Shown piece by piece: positions 7,512-15,861 of a stretch of 64,000 bases of DNA. Made by a program: the position numbers and the translations under genes. The DNA lies in contig NZ_JAGGLI010000013.1 in assembly GCF_017874355.1 (NCBI RefSeq), forward strand, positions 1 to 64,000, read 5' to 3'. How positions within the stretch are numbered: position 1 is the first letter of the stretch; each line of letters starts with the position of its first letter. The notes under the pieces were generated by a model. It did no database searches and was not told the origin of the DNA. It was given only the letters and a program-made list of their open reading frames with translations. The stretch comes from Acetoanaerobium pronyense (GTDB taxonomy: Bacteria > Bacillota > Clostridia > Peptostreptococcales > Filifactoraceae).

Positions 7512-9179
7512 ATGAGTCTTATAACTGTAAGAATAGGTGAAAATGACATGAAATTTAACTCAGGGATTACCTTAGAAGAAATATTAGAATATGATGAAAT
7601 TAAATTGAATTTGGATTATCCTGTAACATTAGCTTTAGTTGACAATAACCTTAGAGAGTTAAGATATCGTCTAGAACATGACTGTGAAGTGAAGTTTATA
7701 GATATATCAGACAAAGATGGAAGAAGAACTTATATGAGGAGTCTTACTTTTCTTTTTATAAGAGCAATTGAAGAACTCTATCCAAACTCAAATGTTAAAA
7801 TACAACACTCTTTAAGTAATGGTTTTTATTGTGAAGTAGATTCGAGTAAAAAATTCACAATTTTAGATGTAAATAAAGTAGAAAACAGGATGAGAGATTT
7901 TATTGACCAAGATGAAAAAATAATTAGATTTAAAACTTCCAAAAAAGATGCAATTGATATATATAAAAAACAAAATAGAGTTGGAAAAGCGGATTTATTA
8001 AAATACAAAAATACTGAAGATTTGCACTTATACAGATGTGGATGGCTTGAAGATTATTTTTATGGATATATGGTTCCTTCGTCTAATATGCTTAAAGTTT
8101 TCTCTCTCAGACTTTATAATGAAGGGATAGTTTTATTGGGTCCAGATATAAAAAATCCCAAGACAGTAACCAAATTTATTCATCAGCCAAATTTGTTTAA
8201 AATTTATAAAGAAGCAAAAAGCTGGGCAGATGTACTGAGCATTCCGAATGCAGCCTCGTTAAATGACGCTATAGAAAATGGTTCAATTCCTGAGGTCATA
8301 AGACTTGCAGAGGCTTATCATGAAAAGAAAATCTGTGACATCTCAAACATGATTAATAATGATAAAGAAAAAGGAAAGCTAATATTAATTGCTGGACCAT
8401 CTTCTTCTGGAAAAACGAGCTTTGCTCAAAGATTAAAACTTCAGCTTATGGTAAACAAAATGAGGCCAGTTTCAATATCTGTAGATGACTATTTTGTAAA
8501 TAGAGAAGATACTCCACTTGATGAGTTCGGAGAAAAGGATTACGAATCAGTATATGCCATAGATTTAAATACCTTTAATGAAGATCTCGAAAAGCTAATT
8601 TCAGGATATGAAATTAATCTTCCAACATTTAACTTTAAAACAGGAGCAAGGGAGTATACAAAAGACAAAAGAATTTCTATAGAAGAAAATCAACCTATAA
8701 TAATAGAAGGTATTCATGGGCTTAATCCAGTCCTTACTCAATCAATTCCAGAAGGGAATAAATTTAAAATATATATCAGTGCCCTCACTCAGCTAAATCT
8801 GGATGAGCATAATAAAATATCTACTACAGATATAAGGCTTATAAGGAGAATTGTTAGAGATTTCGAACATAGATCTTATACTGCAAATGATACTATCAGA
8901 ATGTGGAAGAGCGTAAATAGAGGGGAAGAAAAAAATATATTTCCGTTCCAAGAAAACTCTGACATAATGTTTAATTCTGCTCTTATTTATGAAATTGGAG
9001 TTTTAAAAAAGTATGTAGAGCCATTATTAAATAAAATTTCTATAAAAGATGAAGAATATAGAGAGGCTAAAAGGTTATTAAAATTTCTCCAGTATTTCCT
9101 TAGCATAGATGACGAATCTGATATTCCAAATACATCTTTACTTAGAGAATTCATTGGCGGAAGCAAAATAGTACATTAA
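7512..9179 (+). CDS. TGS-domain nucleoside kinase (uridine kinase-like)
   Basis: A 555-residue fusion seen in many Clostridia. The first 65 residues look like a TGS domain, the next about 150 resemble the second N-terminal domain of threonyl-tRNA synthetase (SLSNGFYCEV, and GVLLGPDIKNP-like region), and the C-terminal half is a phosphoribulokinase/uridine kinase domain with Walker A GPSSSGKT at residues 295-302, SVDDYFVNR, and IIEGIHGLNP. AGGAGGT precedes the ATG. The actual phosphate acceptor is not known for this arrangement; uridine/cytidine is the default guess. A second, ordinary uridine kinase is encoded at 31238-31870, which argues for a separate role. Confidence 0.85.
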   Translation: MSLITVRIGENDMKFNSGITLEEILEYDEIKLNLDYPVTLALVDNNLRELRYRLEHDCEVKFIDISDKDGRRTYMRSLTFLFIRAIEELYPNSNVKIQHSLSNGFYCEVDSSKKFTILDVNKVENRMRDFIDQDEKIIRFKTSKKDAIDIYKKQNRVGKADLLKYKNTEDLHLYRCGWLEDYFYGYMVPSSNMLKVFSLRLYNEGIVLLGPDIKNPKTVTKFIHQPNLFKIYKEAKSWADVLSIPNAASLNDAIENGSIPEVIRLAEAYHEKKICDISNMINNDKEKGKLILIAGPSSSGKTSFAQRLKLQLMVNKMRPVSISVDDYFVNREDTPLDEFGEKDYESVYAIDLNTFNEDLEKLISGYEINLPTFNFKTGAREYTKDKRISIEENQPIIIEGIHGLNPVLTQSIPEGNKFKIYISALTQLNLDEHNKISTTDIRLIRRIVRDFEHRSYTANDTIRMWKSVNRGEEKNIFPFQENSDIMFNSALIYEIGVLKKYVEPLLNKISIKDEEYREAKRLLKFLQYFLSIDDESDIPNTSLLREFIGGSKIVH

Positions 9180-9193
9180 TGGAGGTGTCCAAC

Positions 9194-10108
9194 TTGAATG
9201 ACATATTGAATCAAGCAATTCAAATAGCAAAACCAAATTTATCGAAAGGAAAGCTCGCTGACTACATTCCTGAGCTTACAAAATCTAATCCCCAAAATAT
9301 AGGTATATGCATAGTGGATTTGGAAAAGAACATTTATGAAGCTGGTGATAGTAATGTGAAATTTACTATTCAAAGTGTATCAAAACCAATAATGCTTGCT
9401 CTTGCATTACTAGAGTATGACGAAGAAAAAATATTTAGTAAAGTAGGAAAAGAACCTTCTGGAGATCCATTTAATTCTTATATGAAATTAGAGATAGTTA
9501 AGCCATCTAAACCTTATAATCCCTTTATAAATGCAGGAGCTATAGCAATAGCTTCTATAATCAAGGGAGAGAATCTTCAAGAGAAAGAAAATAAAATCTT
9601 GGATTTTTTCAGAAAAATGGCATGTAATCCTGATATATCAATAAATGACTCTGTATATAAATCAGAGAAAGAAACGGGTCACAGGAATAGAGCAATTGGC
9701 CACATCTTAAAAAATGAAGGAATAATCGAAGGTGATGTAGAGGAGACCCTTGATTTATATTTTAAACAATGCTCAATTGAAGTGACTGTAAAAGACTTAG
9801 CTTTAATGGGTCTTTGCTTAGCTCAAAATGGTATAAATTATAATGGCGAAAGAATTCTTGATGAAAAAATAAGCAAAATAGTAAAAGCTTTTATGTTTAC
9901 ATGTGGGATGTATGATGAATCTGGAGAATATGCAATAAATGTTGGAATACCTTCAAAATCAGGGGTAGGTGGAGGTATAATGGCAAGCGTGCCTTTCAAG
10001 TACGGAATAGGGACTTATTCTCCTTCTCTGGACTGTAAAGGAAACAGTATTGGAGGCCTTGATATGCTGAAATTTATTTCAGAAAAATTGAATTTATCAA
10101 TACTATAA
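9194..10108 (+). CDS. glsA: Glutaminase (serine-dependent, GlsA type)
   Basis: Hydrolyses glutamine to glutamate and ammonia in the cytoplasm. The beta-lactamase-like fold motif FTIQSVSKP gives the catalytic Ser61-x-x-Lys64; NPFINAGAIA and SKSGVGGGIMASVP are further family blocks. I use the TTG at 9194 because GGAGGTG at 9181-9187 lies six bases before it; the ATG at 9179 overlaps the stop of the kinase gene and has the ribosome site inside it. The length is then 304 residues, typical of bacterial glutaminases. It is the last gene of the lepB-kinase run. Confidence 0.94.
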   Translation: MNDILNQAIQIAKPNLSKGKLADYIPELTKSNPQNIGICIVDLEKNIYEAGDSNVKFTIQSVSKPIMLALALLEYDEEKIFSKVGKEPSGDPFNSYMKLEIVKPSKPYNPFINAGAIAIASIIKGENLQEKENKILDFFRKMACNPDISINDSVYKSEKETGHRNRAIGHILKNEGIIEGDVEETLDLYFKQCSIEVTVKDLALMGLCLAQNGINYNGERILDEKISKIVKAFMFTCGMYDESGEYAINVGIPSKSGVGGGIMASVPFKYGIGTYSPSLDCKGNSIGGLDMLKFISEKLNLSIL

Positions 10109-10168
10109 AAAAATTATAATATGTTCAATAAAGAAAAGTTATAAAAATTGTTTATTTTATAGAATACT

Positions 10169-10197
10169 TTGACAATTATATGATAAAAGAATATAAT
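10169..10197 (+). promoter_or_regulatory. Consensus sigma-A promoter
   Basis: TTGACA (10169-10174) and TATAAT (10192-10197) are both perfect and 17 bases apart. It should start transcription near 10204, about 94 bases before the ATG of the winged-helix regulator gene. This is the best promoter in the window. Confidence 0.85.
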
Positions 10198-10297
10198 ATA
10201 TAAAAAAGTATTGTTGTCTTTTGGACTTTTGTTACATTCATTGCTTTTAATTTCCGATATTTACAAATTTAATAGAACGAGGGGAAGGGCACTTATA

Positions 10298-10882
10298 ATG
10301 AAGGATATACTTGTTTTAAGAGAACTAGAAGAGATAAAAGCTGTATCTCACCCTTATAGGGTAGAAATTTTAGAGGCTTTTGGACAGGATGCATTATCTG
10401 CAAAACAGCTTTCTGAAATTTTAGGCGAACCACATGCAAAAATAAATTATCATATAAAAATTCTTGTTTCCGCCGGGATTCTTGAACTTGTGGAAGAGAG
10501 GGTTAAATCAGGAATTATAGAAAAATATTATATGCCTAAGGCAAAAATGGTAGTAATAGATAAAAGTATACTGAATTTTCCAGGAAATGACTCAGTAGCA
10601 CAAACTTTAAACCAAGTTTCTATATCTTTATTTGAAAAAATAAGTGAAGATTATTATAGAGCTGCTGAAAATAACGAAATAAGTTCTAGACACTTAAGGC
10701 ACTACAATGAGTATTACATAACAGAAGGAGAAGCTAAAGAAATAATGGATTTAGTAGAATCAAAATTAATAGATATACTTAATAGCAGAAGTTCAAAAGA
10801 AATGGATGAATCTAAAAGGCCTTATAACTTTAGCTTAATAGCACTTCCAGATGTAAGAAGAGAGAAAAAAAATAAAAAATAA
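10298..10882 (+). CDS. Winged-helix (ArsR-like) transcriptional regulator
   Basis: A 194-residue DNA-binding protein. The N-terminal 90 residues form a winged helix: IKAVSHPYRVEILEAF, ALSAKQLSEILGEPHAKINYHIKILVSAGILELVE, then GIIEKYYMPKA, the pattern of the ArsR/HTH_20 group. The rest is helical with no metal-binding cysteines, so it is not a metal sensor of the classical type. The ATG at 10298 has GAGGGGAAGG before it; an upstream in-frame start at 10211 is only about seven bases after the predicted transcription start and is rejected. It is transcribed alone from a perfect promoter. Ligand and targets unknown. Confidence 0.82.
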   Translation: MKDILVLRELEEIKAVSHPYRVEILEAFGQDALSAKQLSEILGEPHAKINYHIKILVSAGILELVEERVKSGIIEKYYMPKAKMVVIDKSILNFPGNDSVAQTLNQVSISLFEKISEDYYRAAENNEISSRHLRHYNEYYITEGEAKEIMDLVESKLIDILNSRSSKEMDESKRPYNFSLIALPDVRREKKNKK

Positions 10883-10892
10883 TAAAATAAGA

Positions 10893-10944
10893 GCCTCGTT
10901 TATACTAACGATTACAAATCATTAATATAAACGAGGCTTTTATA
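10893..10944 (+). terminator. Terminator after the winged-helix regulator
   Basis: GCCTCGTTTATA (10893-10904) pairs exactly with TATAAACGAGGC (10926-10937), followed by a T-rich tail. The bases between the arms can extend the stem further with one imperfect position, making an unusually long hairpin. Confidence 0.85.
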
Positions 10945-11001
10945 TTTCAATAAACAAATTTTGGTTCATATTTAATGAATAAATAATATTTAATATATAT
11001 G

Positions 11002-11030
11002 TTAATAAATAACAGGATTTATACTATAAT
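11002..11030 (+). promoter_or_regulatory. Probable promoter of plsX
   Basis: TTAATA (11002-11007) and TATAAT (11025-11030) are 17 bases apart. The TTAATAAAT at the -35 recurs at 11038-11046, just past the start point. No FapR-type operator is recognisable. Confidence 0.4.
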
Positions 11031-11074
11031 ATACATATTAATAAATTAATAGGACAATATTAGGAGTGATACTA

Positions 11075-12094
11075 TTGAAAATTGCATTAGATGCTATGGG
11101 AGGAGATAATGCTCCTTTATCGAATATTCAAGGTGCGTTTGAAGCTATAAATGCCATGGATGTAGAAGTAATTCTTTTAGGAGATGAAAATATTATAAAA
11201 AAGCATTTGGAAAAAGAAAATATCGATACTCCAAAGATTACAATCAAACATTGTGAAGAAATGATATCTAACGACGAAAAGCCAGTAAAGGCTGTAAGAA
11301 CTAAAAAAAATTCATCTTTAGTGGTTGGTTTAAATCTTTTAAAAAATAAAGAAGTTGATGCATTTGTTTCCGCTGGAAGTACAGGCGCTATTTTAGCAGG
11401 AGGATTATTTGTTTTAGGAAGAATAAAAGGAATAGACAGACCTGCTCTTACTGGAGTTTATCCAAATGAAAGTGGTGGAAGTGTTTTATTAGATATAGGT
11501 GCAAATGCAGATTGCAAACCAAAAAACTTGGATCAGTTTGCATTAATGGGATCTATTTATGCATCAAGCATCCTTAATATATCAAATCCAAAAGTTGGTC
11601 TTATAAATATAGGAGCAGAAGAAGAAAAAGGAAGCGACCTTTATAAATCTTCCTTTGAACTTATGAAAAATAATGCTGAATATAATTTTGTTGGAAATAT
11701 AGAGGCTCGAGATATACCAAAAGGAACAGTAGATGTCATGGTATGTGATGGATTCACTGGAAACATAATACTAAAATTAACAGAAGGTGTGGCTTCTACT
11801 ATATTTGGGTTAATAAAAAAGACTATTATGTCTAGTCTTAAAAGCAAAATAGGAGGAATAATGCTCAAAAATTCCTTTGGAGAATTGAAAAAATCTTTAG
11901 ATTCTGATGAGTACGGAGGAGCTCCATTATTAGGAGTTAATGGTATTGTGATAAAGGCTCATGGAAGTTCTGAGGGAAAAGCAATAAAAAACGCAATAAA
12001 ACAAGCAAAAACCTTTTATGACAGTAAATCAATTGAAAAAATAATTTCCTATGCAGAAAAAAATAATAAAGTGTCCGAAGAAAAAAGCATCTAA
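11075..12094 (+). CDS. plsX: Phosphate acyltransferase PlsX
   Basis: Makes acyl-phosphate from acyl-ACP, the first step of phospholipid synthesis in Gram-positive bacteria, as a peripheral membrane enzyme. The N terminus KIALDAMGGDNAP and the blocks SAGSTGAILAG, LLDIGANADCKP, GAEEEKGSDL and VCDGFTGNIILK are diagnostic. I use the TTG at 11075, eight bases after AGGAG; the GTG at 11066 overlaps that site. Length is 340 residues, as usual. In many Firmicutes plsX sits with rpmF, fapR and fabD; here none of these adjoins and asp23 follows after a gap with its own promoter element. Confidence 0.95.
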   Translation: MKIALDAMGGDNAPLSNIQGAFEAINAMDVEVILLGDENIIKKHLEKENIDTPKITIKHCEEMISNDEKPVKAVRTKKNSSLVVGLNLLKNKEVDAFVSAGSTGAILAGGLFVLGRIKGIDRPALTGVYPNESGGSVLLDIGANADCKPKNLDQFALMGSIYASSILNISNPKVGLINIGAEEEKGSDLYKSSFELMKNNAEYNFVGNIEARDIPKGTVDVMVCDGFTGNIILKLTEGVASTIFGLIKKTIMSSLKSKIGGIMLKNSFGELKKSLDSDEYGGAPLLGVNGIVIKAHGSSEGKAIKNAIKQAKTFYDSKSIEKIISYAEKNNKVSEEKSI

Positions 12095-12126
12095 TTCAAT
12101 AAAAATATGATTTTGGCGAATAAATT

Positions 12127-12135
12127 TGATATAAT
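12127..12135 (+). promoter_or_regulatory. Extended -10 element before asp23
   Basis: TGATATAAT with no convincing -35 (TTGGCG at 12113-12118 is only 11 bases away). It lies 32 bases before the Asp23-family gene and may drive the long asp23-to-spo0A run. Confidence 0.4.
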
Positions 12136-12166
12136 TTACTTATAACATCAGACATGGAGGTGCAAA

Positions 12167-12532
12167 ATGGAAAATAAAGAATTTGGTCAAATAAAAATTT
12201 CTGAAGATGTAATATCTATTATAGCAAGCCTAGCAACCAGTGAAGTAGAAGGGGTTGCACAAATGATTGGAAGTATTACCGGAAATATCGGAGAAATCCT
12301 AGGCAAAAAGAATTTTTCAAAAGGAGTAAAAGTTCAAGTTTTAGACGGAAAGGCTGATATAGATGCCTATGTTTATATTGAATATGGAAGCATAATTCCT
12401 GATACCGCAAAAAAAATTCAAGAAAATATTAAAACTACTGTAGAGACGATGACTGGACTTGAAGTTAAAACTGTCAATGTCTATATTCAAGGAATTACAA
12501 CAAAACAAGAAAAGCCTCCAGAAGCAAAATAA
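12167..12532 (+). CDS. Asp23/Gls24 family envelope stress protein
   Basis: A 121-residue protein of the Asp23 (YqhY/AmaP-partner) family. The family pattern is clear: GQIKISEDVISIIASLATSEVEGV, then a glycine-rich segment, VQVLDGKADIDAYVYIEYG, and VKTVNVYIQGI at the end. The position just before nusB matches YqhY of Bacillus subtilis, which is linked to control of acetyl-CoA carboxylase; here the accBC genes are not adjacent. ATGGAGGTG precedes the ATG. Role in this organism is not certain: envelope stress or lipid synthesis control are both possible. Confidence 0.9.
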   Translation: MENKEFGQIKISEDVISIIASLATSEVEGVAQMIGSITGNIGEILGKKNFSKGVKVQVLDGKADIDAYVYIEYGSIIPDTAKKIQENIKTTVETMTGLEVKTVNVYIQGITTKQEKPPEAK

Positions 12533-12570
12533 TGGAATTTTCTTTTAAAAAAATATACTTTGGAGGAAAA

Positions 12571-12975
12571 ATGAAAAGAAAAAATCAAAGAGAACTTTTA
12601 ATAAAAATGTTCTATGAAATGGAAATGAATAAAGATTTCGGAAATCAGATATATAAAAGCTTCTTAGAAAATAATTCTATAAATAATTTAGAGGATAAAT
12701 ATTTTTATTCCTTATATGAGCTTTATATTAAAAATAAAGAAGCTATTGATGAAAGCATTAAAAGCCTTATAAGCCTTTCATGGGATATGTCAAGAATTGC
12801 CAAGGTGGATTTAAGCATACTCAGAGTGGCAGTTACAGAGATAGTTCATATGGAAGATATACCTTATAAAGTCTCTATTAATGAAGCAATAAATTTAGCG
12901 AAAGATTATGGAGATGAAAGTTCATACAAATTCATAAATGGAATACTTGGGAATCTTATGAAGCAAATCCAATAA
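12571..12975 (+). CDS. nusB: Transcription antitermination factor NusB
   Basis: RNA-binding factor acting with NusE on boxA of rRNA leader transcripts. The pattern KRKNQRELLIKMFYEMEM at the start and WDMSRIAKVDLSILRVAVTE followed by IPYKVSINEAINLAKDYGDESSYKFINGILG is typical. I use the ATG at 12571, which has TTGGAGG before it; a longer frame from 12532 would overlap the asp23 stop and add 13 residues. The 134-residue length fits the family. It precedes the exonuclease VII genes, as in many Firmicutes. Confidence 0.94.
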   Translation: MKRKNQRELLIKMFYEMEMNKDFGNQIYKSFLENNSINNLEDKYFYSLYELYIKNKEAIDESIKSLISLSWDMSRIAKVDLSILRVAVTEIVHMEDIPYKVSINEAINLAKDYGDESSYKFINGILGNLMKQIQ

Positions 12976-13019
12976 ATAACTAGAACCTATTTCAAAAAAT
13001 AGTGACAGGTGTGAAACTT

Positions 13020-14228
13020 ATGAGAATTAAAACCCTTACTGTTACAGAGCTAAATAATTATATATCAAAACTTTTAAACACTAATCCTCTCCTTCATAAT
13101 GTTTCTGTGTCTGGAGAGGTATTTAATTTTAAAAAAACTTCTTATGGATATAGTTTTTTTTCCTTAAAGGATTCGTCCTCAAAAATAAATTGTATTATTT
13201 TTAAATCTACTGAGGAGAATTTGGAAAAAGAAATTATTAATGGAATAAGTTTAAAAGTAAATGGTCAAATTAAGGTTTACGAAAAAGCTGGAACTTACTC
13301 TCTTATTGTAAAGGAGTACATTAAAGTTGGAGATGGAGAACTCTATCTTGAATTTTTAAAAATAAAAGATAATTTACAAAAAAAGGGGTATTTTGATGTC
13401 AAACACAAAAAAAATATTTTAAAATATCCTGTGAGCATTGGAATTATAACATCTATAGAGGGGGCAGCTATAGGTGACATAATAAATACCATAAACAGGA
13501 GATACCCTCTTGTAAATATAAAGGTTTATGATTCTAAAGTTCAAGGAAAAGACAGTATTTTTGATATAATTAAGGGTATAAATTATTTTGACTCTAAAGA
13601 AAATGTGGATACCCTTATTATTGCTAGAGGTGGTGGAGCATTTGATGATCTGAGTATTTTCAATGATGAATCTCTGGCAAAAGCAATATTTTCATCCAAT
13701 ACTCCTATAGTTTCAGCTATAGGTCATGAAACAGATTTTTTTATAAGCGATCTTGTAGCAGACGCAAGAGCATCAACCCCAACTGCAGCAGCAGAAATAA
13801 CAACCCCTAATATCATCGATATATTAGAAGAGTTGGATAAAAAGAAAAAAGCACTAGATAAAGCAATAAATGAAAATTTATTAAAAAATTTAAGTCTTTT
13901 AAATACATCAAAATTAACTTTAGAAAAAAATAACCCTGTTCTTAAGATGGAGGAAAGAAAAGCTCGCATTTCAGGATTGCTAAAAACACTAATTTATTCT
14001 CAAAATAAAATACTTCAAAATAAAAAGTTTAATTTGGAAAATATAGGACTTAAGCTCAATTTGCTAAATCCTTTAAATATACTCGAACAAGGATATGCAG
14101 TAGTTCAAAAAGAAAAAAAACAGATATCAAGCATCAAAGATATCTCAATAAATGATCATATTATAGTAAAACTTCATGATGGAGATATAAAGGCAAATAT
14201 AACTCATATTAAAAAGAAAAATTCATAA
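13020..14228 (+). CDS. xseA: Exodeoxyribonuclease VII large subunit
   Basis: Catalytic subunit of the single-strand nuclease ExoVII, which acts with XseB in the cytoplasm. The N-terminal OB fold reads KTLTVTELNNYISKLL, VSVSGEVFNFKKTSYGYSFFSLKD, and the catalytic region contains VGIITSIEGAAIGDI, IARGGGAFDDLSIFNDE and SAIGHETDFFISDLVADARASTPTAAAE. The ATG at 13020 is preceded by AGGTG; the GTG at 13002 is not. About 402 residues, slightly shorter than in Enterobacteria. xseB follows after 38 bases. Confidence 0.95.
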   Translation: MRIKTLTVTELNNYISKLLNTNPLLHNVSVSGEVFNFKKTSYGYSFFSLKDSSSKINCIIFKSTEENLEKEIINGISLKVNGQIKVYEKAGTYSLIVKEYIKVGDGELYLEFLKIKDNLQKKGYFDVKHKKNILKYPVSIGIITSIEGAAIGDIINTINRRYPLVNIKVYDSKVQGKDSIFDIIKGINYFDSKENVDTLIIARGGGAFDDLSIFNDESLAKAIFSSNTPIVSAIGHETDFFISDLVADARASTPTAAAEITTPNIIDILEELDKKKKALDKAINENLLKNLSLLNTSKLTLEKNNPVLKMEERKARISGLLKTLIYSQNKILQNKKFNLENIGLKLNLLNPLNILEQGYAVVQKEKKQISSIKDISINDHIIVKLHDGDIKANITHIKKKNS

Positions 14229-14266
14229 TTTTATTGGCTTACTTCGACAGATCGGAGATGATTATA

Positions 14267-14491
14267 ATGGCACCAAAAAAACTAGGATTAGATGAATCCA
14301 TAAAAAAACTGGATAAAATAGTGAGCGAACTGGAGATTGGAAATCTTGATCTAGAAAATTCTTTAAAAAAATATGAAGAAGGCATAAATATATATAGAAA
14401 ATGTTATGAAATGATAAAAGAAGCTGAGCTTCAAATAGAATATCTGAATAAAAATTTAAATGAAGATGGGATGGGAAACAATGACATTTAA
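14267..14491 (+). CDS. xseB: Exodeoxyribonuclease VII small subunit
   Basis: Small helical partner of XseA, 74 residues. The pattern LDESIKKLDKIVSELEIGNLDLENSLKKYEEGINIYRKC is the family signature. The ATG at 14267 follows CGGAGATG with good spacing; earlier in-frame starts have none. Its 3' end overlaps the start of the polyprenyl synthetase gene by 11 bases, indicating translational coupling. Confidence 0.93.
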   Translation: MAPKKLGLDESIKKLDKIVSELEIGNLDLENSLKKYEEGINIYRKCYEMIKEAELQIEYLNKNLNEDGMGNNDI

Positions 14492-15368
14492 AGAACTTAT
14501 AAAGAAAGATCAGCTAATAGTTGAAGAACATCTGATGAAATTTTTAGATAAAGATTTGACCTACCAAAAAGATATCTTAAAATCAATGAAATATAGTATA
14601 AAATCTGGTGGCAAAAGATTGAGGCCAGTATTATTCATGGAGACCATAAAATTATTTGGAAAGAATCCACTAGATTATATGGCATATGCCTGTGCTATTG
14701 AAATGATACACACTTACTCATTAATTCATGATGATTTGCCTGCTATGGATGATGATTCATTAAGGAGAGGTCAGCCCACCAATCATATCGTTTTTGGAGA
14801 AGCTATGGCAATTTTAGCAGGTGATTCTTTGCTTAATTATGCATTTGAGCTTCTTTTTGAAGATATGAAAGATAGTATAAATCAAAACAAAGCTGAAGCA
14901 TCATATGAAATTGCGAAAGCAGCAGGAATGTTTGGAATGATTGGCGGTCAAGTAGTTGATATAGATTCTGAAGGAAAAAACATAGATATAGAAACTATGG
15001 AGTTCATCCACAGACATAAGACTGGAGCATTAATTGAAGCCTCTATTGTTTCTGCAGCAATACTTTGTGGTGCAAATAGTGATGAACTATCTAATTTGAA
15101 AAGATATTCAAAATCAATTGGGCTAAACTTTCAGATAACCGATGATATTTTAGATATCATAGGAGATGAAAGTGTTTTAGGAAAACCAATTGGTAGCGAT
15201 GAAGAAAATAATAAAGCTACATACCCTAAATTTTATGGACTGGAAAAGAGTATTGAACTTTCTAAACAAATTCGTGATGAAAGCTTAAAATATCTTGAAA
15301 TTTTTGATGAAGATAAGGTTTTTTTCTTTAAAGAATTGTCAAATTATATTCTTGAAAGAAAAAGCTAG
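14481..15368 (+). CDS. ispA: Polyprenyl (farnesyl) diphosphate synthase
   Basis: Condenses IPP with allylic diphosphates to farnesyl diphosphate, feeding undecaprenyl phosphate synthesis. The first aspartate-rich motif is HDDLPAMDDDSLRRG, with the two-residue insertion of bacterial FPP synthases, and the second is FQITDDILDIIGD. GGKRLRPVL is also conserved. The ATG at 14481 fits the usual length (295 residues); an ATG at 14460 is also open. It lies in the conserved xseA-xseB-ispA-dxs order. Confidence 0.94.
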   Translation: MTFKELIKKDQLIVEEHLMKFLDKDLTYQKDILKSMKYSIKSGGKRLRPVLFMETIKLFGKNPLDYMAYACAIEMIHTYSLIHDDLPAMDDDSLRRGQPTNHIVFGEAMAILAGDSLLNYAFELLFEDMKDSINQNKAEASYEIAKAAGMFGMIGGQVVDIDSEGKNIDIETMEFIHRHKTGALIEASIVSAAILCGANSDELSNLKRYSKSIGLNFQITDDILDIIGDESVLGKPIGSDEENNKATYPKFYGLEKSIELSKQIRDESLKYLEIFDEDKVFFFKELSNYILERKS

Positions 15369-15382
15369 ATAGGGGGTAGATT

Positions 15383-15832
15383 TTGGATTTTATTAATGGA
15401 TTAATTAGAAACGATGTATTTTTAGCATGTTTTTTAGCTTGGTTTATTGCTCAATTAATAAAAGTTATATTAACCTTCTTTTTTGAAAATAAGTTTGATG
15501 CTTCTAGATTTGTTGGCTCTGGTGGAATGCCTAGCTCTCATTCTTCGTTTGTAACTAGTTTAGCAACTGCTGTTGGACTAAAAAGAGGATATGATTCTCC
15601 TGAGTTTGCACTTGCTCTTGTATTTGCTCTTATAGTAATGTATGATGCTGCTGGAGTAAGAATGGCCGTTGGAAAACAAGCAAAAATACTGAATTCCATA
15701 ATAGATGATTTTCAACACCATAAAAAACATCCAATCACTGAAAAAAGACTCAAGGAATTAATAGGACATACACCTATTGAAGTTTTGGCAGGTGCGATTT
15801 TAGGAATAATTGTTGCTCAAATATTGATTTAA
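15383..15832 (+). CDS. Divergent PAP2 family protein (DUF212, YuiD-like)
   Basis: A 149-residue membrane protein with about four hydrophobic segments. The conserved blocks GSGGMPSSHSSFVTSLATAVG, and MYDAAGVRMAVGKQAKILN, are those of the divergent PAP2 (DUF212) family, related to lipid-phosphate phosphatases but with an altered third motif. TTG start with AGGGGGTAG in front. It sits between farnesyl-diphosphate synthase and DXP synthase, which suggests action on a polyprenyl (di)phosphate; this is inference from position. Confidence 0.85.
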   Translation: MDFINGLIRNDVFLACFLAWFIAQLIKVILTFFFENKFDASRFVGSGGMPSSHSSFVTSLATAVGLKRGYDSPEFALALVFALIVMYDAAGVRMAVGKQAKILNSIIDDFQHHKKHPITEKRLKELIGHTPIEVLAGAILGIIVAQILI

Positions 15833-15861
15833 TGCAGATAATATCTGGAAAGCGAGTATAG

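Noticed and set aside
14243-14249. TTCGACA, the reverse complement of the Spo0A box TGTCGAA, in the xseA-xseB gap
   Set aside because: A single seven-base match inside an operon gap of 38 bases without a promoter. Another match is inside msrA. Chance is sufficient.
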